From NCBI GenBank assembly GCA_018287875.1, contig JAGVVL010000009.1, forward strand, positions 4,030,001 to 4,094,000: a DNA stretch of 64,000 nt, read 5' to 3'. The notes below the pieces were generated by a model. The model was not told where the DNA came from and searched no databases. It saw only the letters and a program-made list of their open reading frames with translations. This stretch comes from Nigrospora sphaerica. Its lineage: Eukaryota > Ascomycota > Sordariomycetes > Amphisphaeriales > Apiosporaceae. Below, in pieces: positions 22,317 to 32,388 of this stretch (the first letter of the stretch is position 1; the number at the start of each line of letters is the position of its first letter). Position numbers and translations under genes: made by a program.

Positions 22317-24758
22317 ATGTTCCAGCCGATGCCGACGCCGTATGCCTCCTTCCTACCGCTGCCGTATGACGCCTACGTAGGAGAGAGAAACGCGCCAGAA
22401 CCCTCGTTTGCACCCGCCCCGCCGGGCCGACAGCAGCAGCAGCAGCCGCCGCAGGGTTTGGGGCTGGGCGGCAGCGGCGGAAACGTCGAGAGCAGGAGCA
22501 GCAGCAGCATCAGCAGCAGCGGCGGCAGCGACCGTTTGGCGCCCGGCCAGCATCCTGACGCGACCCCGGATTACGATGTCATGTTCAGAACGCCTGGGCT
22601 CTTTTCCGACTTCGACAACCACCCTCCCTTCCACCAACAACACCACAACAACTCCCAGCACAACACCCACCCCCTCCACGACCCCAGTCTCGCCGCCGCC
22701 CATCGCCAGCGCCTCCCCTACCAGCCCAAAACCCAGCACCAGATCTTCTCCGACATCTCGTACGGCCATCGCATCAAGATGGAGCAGCCGGGCGATCTTG
22801 CCGAGCAGGAAGTTGCCGCCCGCGACTACAAGCCCCAGCTCGAGGTATGTGACCGCTACTAACACGCCGTCTCCTCGTCTCCGGACCAGCGCGCTCATGT
22901 GCATTCCTTCATCCAGGGTCCCTTTGTGGGCGACAAGACCACCAGCCATGCCATCACCGCCGAGTACGCAAAGGCCGACCCGACCTATGTCGCCAAAACC
23001 TTGGTAAGTAACAGCCCGCGCGCCGCGCCGCATCTCGCGTCGCGCTTATCCCGCCCTGTCCCGCCCTGTCCTCGCCCTGCACTGCTTTGCCCTGCCCTGC
23101 CCTGCCCTGCCCGGCCTGGCCTGGCCCTGCTGTTACCTGCTTGCTTTGCCCTTCGTGGTGCCCGTCGCTCGTCGCATTTTGGGGTGCGCCCGTACTGTCG
23201 GCATCGCACCCGCACCCGTGCCTGCGTCTACAAGCACTTGCAACCGGGAATGAATGGAATGCCGTCACTAACTCGATTGCAACCCCGCAGGCGCTGCCTC
23301 AAACCTACTCGCATTACCGTCCCATCCAGGGCGACGGCAATTGTGGCTGGCGAGGTGAGTTTCGCGCCTTTACGCTTCTTGGACTCAACTGCATATCCCG
23401 TCCTGTACCCCGCAATCCCCCTCTTCCCGTGTTATCATGCCGCGCGCCTGCCCGGGGTCGGGTGGAACGAGACATGCCTGTTGCTGTTGGTCTCGCCCGC
23501 GTCTCGAACCTGACTCGTTTTGTTTCCCGCTCCCCCTTCCTCGTTCCGTCGCCTCGCCTTCCCCTACCCCCGGTGCGATGACCTTGCTGCCGACTTGGGA
23601 TACTGATGATATGGCGCAGCAATTGGCTTTGGTTACTTCGAGTCCCTGATACGATGTGGGGGCGTCGCCCAGCTTCAGGCCGAGCTGCAACGGCTCAAAG
23701 CGCTGTGCAACTACATCGAGAGTGCTGGCGGCTACTCGACCGACCTCACAGAGGATTTCACCGATGTCACTCTTGGCCTCATGGAGGAGCTCATCCAGGC
23801 CTTGTCCGACGGACGCGATGCTGTGGCCACGTTGGTGCTCAGGTTTAACGACGAGATGACATCAGCCGCCATCATCTACCATCTGCGACTTCTGGCAGCT
23901 TCGTGGCTTAAGGGGAACTTTCCCGACTATGAACCTTTTGTGCCCAGCGACATGAACAGCTACTGTGACGAGTGGATTCTACCCGTGAATCGCGAGATCG
24001 ACCACCTAGGCATTGTCCTGCTCTTCAACGTGCTACTGAAGCCCGCCAATATGGTCCTGGAGATAGCGTACCTTGACCGCAGCGAGGGCGATGAAGTCAA
24101 TGTGCACCGCATGCCCGACGAAGCCAACGGCAAGGATGCCGCCTCGGTCGAGCCCATGATCCAGCTGCTATACCGCCCGGGTCACTACGACATGTTGTAC
24201 CGCGACGGCGCCCCCGTTCCGGAAATTCCGGTGCCCACGATCCCTACCGATCTGCAGGTCAACCGGGTGTCTTCGCTCTCGCACCAGGTCAACATCCAGC
24301 AAACTCCGGGTCTCACCGAAATGGACATGAGTGCTTTGGCCATGATTCCCGGGTTTGGGCCAGCCCTTTCACCTCTGGGCTCCCCGTCTCCGTGCTCGCC
24401 CTTCACGGATGCTTACACACCGCCCCCGGTCTCGCCGTGGATGGCCCAGCCTTACAGAAATGAGCTACCGCCGACACCAATCACACCGCAGCAGCCTTCA
24501 CCACCAGCCCAGCCAGAGCCTGCGACACAGCCGCTGAATTCGCTCCGGTTCAGCAAGTACAACTACCCGATGCCGGGGATAGCCGATGGCGGCTCCTATG
24601 CCCCCGAGCCGACCTACCAGGTCACCACGACCATGTTCAAGAACAGCCATTTCAACGTGGCCCACTATCGGAATCCGCATTTCCAGCCGGAGGAGTACAA
24701 ACCCGAGGAGGACGACAGCCCGCCCGCCAGGAGCACGGGCCGGAAGCGCAGTCATTAG
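22317..24758 (+). CDS. Otubain-type ubiquitin thioesterase (peptidase C65), 4 exons
   Basis: Model: 22317-22844, 22917-23003, 23291-23354, 23620-24758; 605 aa. Donors are GTATGT, GTAAGT and GTGAGT, and intron 1 has a perfect GCTAACAC-like branch region (TACTAACA). Catalytic residues visible: Asp220 and Cys223 in the QGDGNCGWR block formed across exons 3 and 4, and His415 in RPGHYDMLY. Between them lies the helical otubain core (IGFGYFESLIR, ITAEYAKADPTYVAKTL upstream). Otubains remove ubiquitin, typically Lys48-linked chains, from proteins in cytosol and nucleus. The catalytic core is about 230 residues. Here it carries a 180-residue N-terminal extension rich in Gln, Ser, His and Pro, and a 190-residue Pro-rich C-terminal tail ending in a basic RKRSH. 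This makes it about twice the length of animal OTUB1. An in-frame GTG at 22290 is not needed; the ATG at 22317 is the natural start. Confidence 0.9.
23040..23125. repeat. CCCTG-type pentanucleotide repeat inside otubain intron 2
   Basis: The 287-nt second intron of the otubain gene contains a run of CCCTG/CCTGC units (purest at about 23087-23111). It makes this intron several times longer than the other introns of similar genes here. Confidence 0.8.
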
Positions 24759-26020
24759 CATCATCACATCACATAACGGGAAGGTCAGCATCACTCACAA
24801 AATCGGCGGTAGATTGGCACATGGTGTTACACGGCAGTTTATTCCCCTCCCCCATTACATCAAATGGAACCGCTCTCGCGGAGGAACGGGCACAGTAATC
24901 AATTCGGACCGAACAAGGCGTTATGAGAACGGAGTTTATTGCACGGGACGACACCTCCGCCACACGGCGAGCAACCCATGATGGCTCCTGACCACCACTA
25001 CACGCTTCTGAGTCCGTGGCCGGCACTGATTTTTTTATTTCCTACACTGAGTTGGTTAATCGAGGGTTTCTCACGTGGCGTTCTACTGCTCGGCATGGCC
25101 AGTTTACGCCGTTGTACGAGTGGCGACGCGAGACGGGCGGAGTCAGATTGGAATTATTTTTGGGTTTCGCGCTGGACGTCAGACTGGGCGAGAAGGCTCA
25201 GACGAGCATTACGATGACGCTGTCGTATTTTGGAGCGGTTGGTGCGGCAGCAGGCGCGCACTTTCGACGGCATAGCAAGTTAATATCACGAAGACCACGT
25301 TGGCGCTTGGAAGGAACTTGATGCCGCTTGTGCTTTATCCGGCTATGTTGTGCCAATGCCGCGGGAGGGCGTGGCTATAATCTCACCGCATGGCTGGACG
25401 GCTTGCGCGCTCCGTCACAGGCGAGCGTCGCAAGCAATCACGTCGTCGAGACTCCGCTACGTCAGCCTGCTAGCGGGCTTTCTGCCGGGCCAGGTCGGCC
25501 ATGGCGGGCGTGACACGTCAATAGCCGACAGGTCTAGCTTCGCTACTAACAGCCGTTTTCAGCTTTTGGCTCGGTCGCGTGATTTTTCTAGCCCCTTCCT
25601 CTGGGCCTTCTTGTCGCCAGGTGTGGGGGGTGGGAAGCCGAGCTACGCCGTACGGGAGTCCGGATTGGATGGACGCGCCGTCCGCCATTGACACGGGGCT
25701 GGCGAAGCGCCTGGCATTCCTGGCCCGCCCGCCCGATCGCTCGCCACAGCGCCCGATGCCCTCTCGGATGGGACCGATGCGAGGCGTAGGCGATTGGGAG
25801 CGGGCAGGCTTCTCGGGGCGATTGGACCTGCGCGGTGGCGTCTTTCGCCGTGCAGTAACAGCAGCGCTTACGGCATTGGATGGCAGTGCTCCTCCCTTCC
25901 TTCCCGAGGGCGACGCCGACGACTGGGGTGTTTTTACCCGGGTGCTGGGGACGCGCTGGGCGCTTGCAAGCGGAATAGGCGGAACAGGCAGCGTCTCGTC
26001 ACAGCCGGCCCAAACGGCGG
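24759..26020. other. Convergent intergenic region
   Basis: 1.26 kb between the 3' ends of the otubain (+) and LIP2 (-) genes. It should hold both 3' UTRs. Open frames here lack motifs and overlap on both strands. Nothing else seen. Confidence 0.5.
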
Positions 26021-27073
26021 CTATTCCCGGGGATCGCCGGCTATCCAATCGCCCTCTGCCTCGACGTCGAGCCCGAGGCTTTTCGGGTCGACGTCGAGCA
26101 CTTGGCCCTCCTCGCCGTAAAGGCGCTGGGCGAAGAGGGTGGCCCAGCAAGACGTCAGGCGGCGTATGTATTCGTCGGACCGGTCAGCCGATTGCGGCGG
26201 GTCGCCCATCTCCTCGAGCACGCTGGTCACGCCCTTGCCCTCGATGCCGCAGGGCACGATGCGCGACCACGGGTTTTCGGACTCGGGCCCGTCCACGGCG
26301 ACGCCGCAGTTGATGGCGACGCCAAGGCCAGTAACGTGGCGGCGCAGGTGCACGCCGAGGGCGGCGATTTTTCGCGCCTCGCCCGTTGCCTGTCCCTCGT
26401 GGCGGCCGCCGAGCCCCGCAGGCGGAAAGATGCGGTGGTCCACCCACACGCCCGGGTTCTCGGGGTCGGTGAACCCCACGATGGCAGCCAGGTCAGGAGA
26501 CGGCGCGGTGCTTTCCTGGCCGGGGGGGACCGAGGGCCGAGACGCACTCGTGATGAGCTTCAGCGCGGCGATGGTTGTCTTCTCCAGCAGGCAAGCGTAG
26601 CCGTGCACCGTGAAGTGGCGGTGCGCTGGCGAGTGCAGGTCGATGACGGGCCACAGCACCAGCTGGCCTGGGCCGTGGTACGTTGCCAGCCCACCGCGCG
26701 GGGCCAAGTGCACACTCGGCCGGAAGGCCAGGCGGCGGCCGCGGGGGCCGGGATCCCCCGGGGCCGACGGAGCCCCGACAGCCACCTCGAGTGGCCGCAT
26801 CAGGCGGGCCGTCTCGTCCGGGCCAAGCGGCGCCGTCTGCCGCCGGCCCAGCGTGTATGTCGGCGCGGGCGTAAAGCTAAGCAGCGTCGGCGGCGGCGGC
26901 GACGACGGCTCGTGGCCCGGCGCCCGCTTCTCGCCCTTCCAGGCCAGCAGCCGCTGCTGCAGCGCCGTCTGCGCCCGCACCGCCAGGTCGTACGTCGGGA
27001 ACGCGCCGCGCCGGTACGGCGGCGGCTGCAAGTGGACGTGCCGCAGGACGTGCCGGCGCGCGAGACTCGCCAT
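26021..27073 (-). CDS. LIP2: Mitochondrial octanoyl-[acyl-carrier-protein] transferase (lipoate biosynthesis)
   Basis: Single exon, 350 aa from the ATG at 27073, which sits in a good GCCATGG context. An in-frame ATG 33 nt upstream (27106) is possible but would place acidic residues before the targeting peptide. The N-terminus (MASLARRHVLRHVHLQ) is Arg-rich and amphipathic, as expected for mitochondrial import. LipB/LIP2 enzymes move octanoyl groups from acyl carrier protein to lipoyl domains, the first step of lipoate assembly. Motifs seen: YTLGRRQ, the signature RGGLATYHGPGQLVLWPV, the Lys of ARKIAALGVHLRRHVTGLG (about Lys235) and the catalytic Cys of RIVPCGIEGKGVTSV (about Cys275). Two Pro/Gly/Ser-rich inserts (after KGEKRAP and after ITSAS) make it longer than bacterial LipB. 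Confidence 0.92.
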   Translation of the reverse strand: MASLARRHVLRHVHLQPPPYRRGAFPTYDLAVRAQTALQQRLLAWKGEKRAPGHEPSSPPPPTLLSFTPAPTYTLGRRQTAPLGPDETARLMRPLEVAVGAPSAPGDPGPRGRRLAFRPSVHLAPRGGLATYHGPGQLVLWPVIDLHSPAHRHFTVHGYACLLEKTTIAALKLITSASRPSVPPGQESTAPSPDLAAIVGFTDPENPGVWVDHRIFPPAGLGGRHEGQATGEARKIAALGVHLRRHVTGLGVAINCGVAVDGPESENPWSRIVPCGIEGKGVTSVLEEMGDPPQSADRSDEYIRRLTSCWATLFAQRLYGEEGQVLDVDPKSLGLDVEAEGDWIAGDPRE

Positions 27074-28061
27074 GGCAGAACCAGCTTGGACTGGGCGGTC
27101 TTTCATTTTCCAGCAGGCCGGTCCCCCGTTCTTCTTACCGTACGCTCCGCGCCTTCCCCCTCCCTTCGTCGTTCGGCTTCCTCCCCCGGCGCGAGGCAGT
27201 GGGCCGGCGGGGCGGGCGTCGATTCCGGCGAGGACGACGTAGGCAGGTCTGTGAAGCAGGGTGTGATGCCCGCCGGTTCGAGCTGTGGCGATGTCGCTGC
27301 GAAGCGCAGATGAGGTGAGGTCGGAATGAGTTTCCAGTGGGGGCGGAGTTTGTCGGCGTTAGGGCAGGTTGTCGAAGGCTATCTCAGGAACAAATCATTT
27401 CAGTTTGTTAGGCCCCCCCTGCCCCGGTTTCGCACTACCAATGACGATCCGGTCTGGCGGATCAGGCCCCAGATGGGAGGAGCTTGGGCCAGCGTCCGCC
27501 CTCCCCCACGAAAGAGCGAACCTAATTTCAGCCTGGGGAAACTGAACCGGAAGGGGGGCATGGGAATCCAACGCATTTATTGGGCTTGCTTCTTTCCACC
27601 TCAGTTTCCCCAAGTCGCGACCCCCTCCCTCTCTCTCTCACCAACGGTGTTGCAGGTCGGTCTTGTCAGGGCCAGCTAGACCCGCCGCTCTTTTACTCGT
27701 GTTGCTCTTTTCTCTTGGTAACCTGCACGAGACGACCGGAATGGCTGTTCGTACTCCCAAACGGAACGACTGAAGTCCTTGGCAGGCCGTGGTGCCAATC
27801 AGACCAACGCCATCGTCTGCTCGTGAGATTCTAGATCGCCTTAGCGCGAGCGGCGCAGCGAAAACCAATTTCCCTGAGCGTCGTGACCATGCAACAGGGT
27901 GACTTTTTGATGGCCGCTGCCCACCTTCTTTGCGTTTGGTGTTTCGTCGCCGACTTCCCCTTCCTCAATCAGAGCGCCAAAAAAAAAACGCTGTGTTCAC
28001 CCGACCCTATACACTTCGCGCCCATTCTTCCGAATCTCGGCTTGACGGCGTCAGTATCAAC
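27074..28061. other. Divergent promoter region of LIP2 and the GPI-protein gene
   Basis: About 1 kb between divergently transcribed genes. No supported coding sequence. CT-rich runs near 27600-27640 and an A9 run at 27979-27988 are the only notable features. Confidence 0.5.
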
Positions 28062-28649
28062 ATGCGAACGATTACGCTCACCTCGGTCGTACCGCTGCTG
28101 CCGCTGCTGGCCCGGACGGCGCACGCCGTCTGCGGTATTCGCAGCTTCACCTCGTGCGACGATAACATCGTCCACTGGTTCGACCCCCTGACGGGCGAGG
28201 TATGCGACCCCGTCGACTGCGGCGGCGGCCGCGCCCCTCCGAAGACGGGGCCGGGCTGCCCGGGCTACACGGGCACCGTCGTTCTGTCCGTGTCGTACCT
28301 CTCCTGCTGGACGCCCTCATCATCCACGCCGCCGTCGACATCGGCCACTTCGACCGATCCCGCGGATGGCACCCCACCGGCAGCCACTACCAGCTCCAAA
28401 ACCTCCGCCAGGCCCTTCTTCACGACGCTGGCCACAGGGGCCGTGACTGACGGCGGCAGCCTGACCACGCCCTCGACTACGCTGCCGGCCACTTTGCCCA
28501 CGGATCTGACTACGGGCGCCGCTGGTTCGGGTACGGGAGGCACCACCGCTCAACCTCAGCCCACTGCCAATGCTGGCAACTTGGTCCATGACCCATGGCG
28601 TACCGCTCTTGGTGCGGTGGTCATTGGTGGTGGTATTGCTCTGTTATAG
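28062..28649 (+). CDS. Small secreted, Ser/Thr-rich, probably GPI-anchored protein
   Basis: 195 aa, start ATG at 28062. The frame is open upstream to 27930, but only this Met gives a signal peptide. Residues 1-22 form a signal sequence ending AHA before VCGIR. The mature N-terminus (about 60 residues) holds six Cys (VCGIRSFTSC, VCDPVDC, GPGC, SCW). It is followed by a Ser/Thr/Pro-rich linker typical of O-glycosylated wall proteins. The C-terminus has small residues (ANAGN) and then a hydrophobic tail ending IGGGIALL, which fits GPI anchor addition. It is probably a cell-surface or wall protein. I recognise no named family, and the function is unknown. Confidence 0.7.
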   Translation: MRTITLTSVVPLLPLLARTAHAVCGIRSFTSCDDNIVHWFDPLTGEVCDPVDCGGGRAPPKTGPGCPGYTGTVVLSVSYLSCWTPSSSTPPSTSATSTDPADGTPPAATTSSKTSARPFFTTLATGAVTDGGSLTTPSTTLPATLPTDLTTGAAGSGTGGTTAQPQPTANAGNLVHDPWRTALGAVVIGGGIALL

Positions 28650-28830
28650 AGATGGCATCTGTAGAAGTCCCGGAATGTGCCTTGGTGTGAGAAATGATAC
28701 TGCCGCACTCATACCCGCTTAACAACCGTCCGCGTAATTGCCCTGGTACCTTTGCTCGAACTGCGTTCGTAGTCTTTCATCACAAGCATCCCTCGATTAA
28801 GGCTTGGCCACCCCAAGAGCGCGTTTTTCC

Positions 28831-29190
28831 TTAGCCGGCACCGCCCGCGAGCATACAGCACATGCACGGGAGCATGGCAAGGTGGCAGCAACAATCGGCC
28901 TTTCGGTCGGGATGCCACGTCGATTTCTTCTTGGTCTGACCCGACGACGACTTCTTCGTCCCGCCCGAAGATGACTTCTTGGTCTGGCCGGACGATGACG
29001 GCTTGGCCTTGACCGGCCCGATGCCGGTTCCTGGCGCCGCCTTTCCCATCGGCGGCTCAGGCGCGTAGCCTTGGTCGGGCGCCGGGTCGTCAGGCCGTGC
29101 CTGTTAACCTCGTGGTCAGCACTAAGGCCTACTTTTGTTGGTCGTTCCCCTTCGATACGGCACGGGTCTTACCTCGGCTGGGGCAGACAT
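28831..29190 (-). CDS. CYSTM-type cysteine-rich membrane-module protein, 2 exons
   Basis: Model: complement of 28831-29100 and 29173-29190, 95 aa. The first coding exon is 18 nt (MSAPAE), donor GTAAGA, a 72-nt intron with a CTGACCAC branch point, acceptor TTAACAG. The N-terminus is Pro-rich with the GYAPEPP tail seen in many CYSTM proteins. A middle part follows, built from three repeats of SSSGQTKK/SSSGGTKK. The C-terminus is a short Cys cluster (ADCCCHLAMLPCMCCMLAGG) that resembles the Cys-rich tail-anchored CYSTM module, linked in fungi and plants to stress tolerance at the plasma membrane. Assignment to CYSTM is by pattern only. The unspliced frame alone would start at 29049 and lose the N-terminus. 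Confidence 0.65.
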
Positions 29191-30230
29191 GGCTGGCTGC
29201 CGGACTAAGAAACAGGGCAACCTCACGCAGGAGTACGACGGCAGCTGGATACTAGCGCCTCGCAGCAATGCTGCTGCTCAGAAGAACCGTGCGCTGCTTC
29301 AAGCCTTCGAGACGAGAAGGTTTGGCGTCGACACAGCAGCACAACATCTATGGCTCTCGAAGTCCGAGCCCCTGCCTTGTCTGTCCTTCTTTATGTACCT
29401 CATTTGCAGATAGCGATAACACCCAAACCGGGCGACGATATCCACTTTTCCTCCTCAGGCAGATGTTCTCGTTTATGCACAGTCCCGTATCGAAGGTCGA
29501 TGATGGGCTGTCGGTGGCGCAGCGCAGTGCCGCGCCATTCGAAGCGCTTCATTGCTCGTCTAATGCTTGGCTCACCTGTTCTGGATGCCTGACATCATGG
29601 CCGAAAAGACGGCTGCGAGGTCGGGCTGAGACTGTGATCTTGTGGGGTTTTATAATTTGACAATTCGGTTATGCCATTGCCCAAGAACGTCTTGTGGGCC
29701 TGCGAGCCCATGCCTTCTGGCCAACTGTGGTCGAGGTTGGATGGCGGTGCTGACATCGTCGGTCTCCAACGTCTACATACCCTAGCGACATCCGACCAGC
29801 GGCACCGAATGCTGGGAAAGACCTCAAGTTGTTTTCCCACGCGTCGCTGTGGTCAGAGATGGACCGTTTGCCGTCGAGACAAATCCATCCGTCCCCGGCT
29901 GCGGCGCGGGCGGTGAAAAAGGCGCAGGCCTGATCTGACTCATTGGATCGGACCGGGTCCATTGATCCGTACTTTCGCCTCCGGGCCCAGTCTTTGCGGC
30001 GCCGGTCCTTGGCCTTCACGGAGCCAGGCAAACCACTGCAGCTTTTCCACCGCCTGCCGCCGTCGACCCCGAAACAACTTTGAGGGCCGAACCCACGAGA
30101 TGAGCTGAGCGAGAGAACTGTTTACCCCTCCCAGAAGAAATTTATCGCACGCACCCCGTAGCGTTGGCGCTTGGTCTCGTCCCCGCGGCTGTCTCATATC
30201 TCGCAAAACAACCAGCAACAACGCATCGTC
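29191..30230. other. Divergent promoter region of the CYSTM and PARG genes
   Basis: About 1 kb, no supported gene. Open frames of 80-150 aa on both strands overlap without motifs. The region should contain promoters of the leftward CYSTM gene and the rightward PARG gene. Confidence 0.45.
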
Positions 30231-31499
30231 ATGGGTCGCACCGAGCCATCCATCGGCCAACCACCCGCGGCTTTCCGCAAGGACGCCCGTGCCAAGAACG
30301 CCCGGGCCACCTTGAACAAAGTCATCCCCTCGCTGCTCTCGGCGCACCCGCGGGCCAAACGCGGCATCGACGCCTCGGAGCTGGTGGTTGACCCGCCGGC
30401 GCAAGAGCCGCCGCCGTCGTCGGCGTCATCACGTGCCGGCGAGGGTCCGTCACCGGACGCCCCGGCGGCTGCCGCCACCCCCCGGCTCGCTCTGCAGGTC
30501 ACCGACACGCTCACGGCGGCGCACGCGCTGCTCGTCGACCCGGCGACGGGCGCGGTGGACCGCGAGAACCGGAGCGCGCGCGTGGGGGTGCTCAACATGG
30601 CGTCGGCGCTGCGGCCGGGGGGCGGGTTCCTCAACGGGGCGGGGGGGCAGGAGGAGGGGCTGTGCCTGCGCACGACGCTGCTGCCGGGGCTGCGCGACGA
30701 CTTCTACCGGCTGCCCGAGGTGGGCGCCGTCTACACGCCCGACGTGCTCGTGTTCCGCGCGGGCGGGCCGGGCACGCGCGACCTCGCCAAGCGCGACCGC
30801 TGGTTCCTCGACTGCCTCTCGGCGGCGGCGCCGCGCTTCCCCGACGTCGCCGTCGACCCCGCCACGGGCCGCGGCGCCTACGCTGACCCCGCCGACCGCG
30901 GCCGCCTGCGCCGCCAGATGCGCGCCGTCCTGCGCCTCGCCCGCGCCCGCCGCCGCCGCCGCCTCGTCCTCGGCGCCTGGGGCTGCCCCGCCCCCCACGG
31001 CCACCCCGTCGGCGAGGTCGCCGCCGCCTGGCGCGCCGTCCTGCTCGGCGCCGGCGGCCCCCCGGCCCGGCCCGGTAAAAGGGCCCGCGGCGGCCGCGCC
31101 CCCGCCGAGTCGTGGGCCGGCATCGAGACCGTCGTCTTCGCCGTCCCCGACGCCGGCCTTGCCGACGCCTTCGCTGCCGCCTTTGGCGACGGGCTGGAAC
31201 GCGAGGAGGTGGGCCCGGGCGTGGGCGCCGACGATGCCGACGACGCCGACGATGCCGGCGACGACATAGAAGCGCTGAGGATGCGTGAGCTGCAGGACAA
31301 GATCGGCGAGATGCGCACCCGCGTACAGCAGGCCAAAAGCCCGCACCTCCAGGCCGGCCTGCGCTCCGTCTTGCAGACGCTGGAAGCCCAGCTACCGCAA
31401 GGCCACGGCGCGTCGCCGTGCCATGCAGCAGATAACCCCTGCTCGGACGAGGACGAGGACGAGGATGAAGATGAAGACGGCCACGTGGAGAGCGAGTGA
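30231..31499 (+). CDS. Microbial-type poly(ADP-ribose) glycohydrolase (TIGR02452 family)
   Basis: Single exon, 422 aa. The ATG at 30231 (MGRTEPSIGQ) is preferred over an in-frame ATG 60 nt upstream because it begins the conserved N-terminal helix region. The macrodomain-type catalytic loop is clear: LNMASALRPGGGFLNGAGGQ followed by EE, that is GGG (130-132), seven residues, QEE (140-142), which matches the bacterial/fungal PARG signature GGG-X6-8-QEE. The following EEGLCLRTTLLPGL and VFAVPDAGLADAFAAAF blocks fit the same family. Such enzymes release ADP-ribose from poly(ADP-ribosyl)ated proteins. The C-terminus adds a predicted coiled-coil helix (RMRELQDKIGEMRTRVQQAK) and an Asp/Glu run. Arg/Pro-rich inserts reflect extreme GC content. 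No neighbour suggests a pathway. Confidence 0.85.
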   Translation: MGRTEPSIGQPPAAFRKDARAKNARATLNKVIPSLLSAHPRAKRGIDASELVVDPPAQEPPPSSASSRAGEGPSPDAPAAAATPRLALQVTDTLTAAHALLVDPATGAVDRENRSARVGVLNMASALRPGGGFLNGAGGQEEGLCLRTTLLPGLRDDFYRLPEVGAVYTPDVLVFRAGGPGTRDLAKRDRWFLDCLSAAAPRFPDVAVDPATGRGAYADPADRGRLRRQMRAVLRLARARRRRRLVLGAWGCPAPHGHPVGEVAAAWRAVLLGAGGPPARPGKRARGGRAPAESWAGIETVVFAVPDAGLADAFAAAFGDGLEREEVGPGVGADDADDADDAGDDIEALRMRELQDKIGEMRTRVQQAKSPHLQAGLRSVLQTLEAQLPQGHGASPCHAADNPCSDEDEDEDEDEDGHVESE

Positions 31500-31850
31500 C
31501 GAGAGCTGAAGAAAGAATGTGTTGGGACGGCGCTGGCAGCCGTCTTGGAATAGCTCGGTAGCCATCAAAGACGGGCCACCGCCCCTACTTTGGATCTAAA
31601 GTTTTTTATGACACTCGCTCACAGCCCTAGCACGCACCACCATAATGCCATACCCAACTCCTCGCTTCCCACAGACAGCGCCGCGACTCGCCTCTCGCGC
31701 CCGGCCGGGATTCACCACCAACTAGCTGCGTGTCCCAGGCGGCAGGCTCCCCAAATCCCCGGCCGAGCTCTCCCCCGTCTTCATGTGCGTCCCCTACAGG
31801 CCAGCGGGCCTCCAGCCTCTCAACCCCAGCGTTGCGTCCCCATGCCCCCT
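31500..31850. other. Convergent 3' flanks
   Basis: 350 bp between the stop codons of the PARG (+) and small membrane protein (-) genes. Nothing else recognised. Confidence 0.5.
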
Positions 31851-32388
31851 CTACTCGTTGTACCAGTCGGTCGCGGCGGGCGGCCACGACGACAGGACCC
31901 GTACCACGTAATCCTCGGACCCCGGCAGGCGGGGCGTGGGACGGCGCTCCGGCCACGGCGGGGCCGTCTCACCCAGACCGTAGACGTACGACTCGGCCCC
32001 CAGGTCGTCTTCGGGGGTCCTTACCAACAGCGGGCGTCAGCGTGTGCCTAAAGCATCTAAATACACACTTGGGCACGCATGTACACCCAAACCCAAAAAA
32101 GGGGTGGGCGCCCCCGTGCGCCGCCCTCGCAACAGGGAGGAAGCCCGAGTGGCCGCCCAAACAGAACGGGGGCAAGGAATTAACTCACTCGCGCCCCGAG
32201 AAGGTGCCGTAGTCCGTGGGCGCCTCGGGGCCCGGGTCCGGCGAGCGCCGGCCGTCGCCGCCGTGCGTGACGTTGACGCGGCAGATGGCCAAGACGACGT
32301 GCAGCAGGACGAGCAGCGGCACGCCGCAGACGGCGACAAGGACGAGGGTCCTCGCGCCGGGGTCCCACCCGCCTGCTAAAGCCTCCAT
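31851..32388 (-). CDS. Small single-pass membrane protein, 2 coding exons
   Basis: Model: complement of 31851-32019 and 32189-32388, 122 aa. The start ATG at 32388 follows directly after a probable 5'-UTR intron (32390-32668; donor GTAAGT at 32668, acceptor AAACAG), which supports the start. After a short Gly/Pro N-terminus comes one strongly hydrophobic segment (TLVLVAVCGVPLLVLLHVVL, about residues 14-38). An acidic, Pro-rich, probably cytosolic or lumenal tail with several Tyr and Trp follows, ending ATDWYNE. The 169-nt coding intron uses donor GTGAGT and an unusual AAG acceptor with a CTGAC branch point 18 nt upstream. That junction is less certain, but it joins two well-behaved frames. 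No family recognised. Confidence 0.55.

Noticed and set aside
26102..27313. 403-aa plus-strand frame opposite LIP2
   Set aside because: Antisense shadow of LIP2, whose catalytic motifs fix the true strand.
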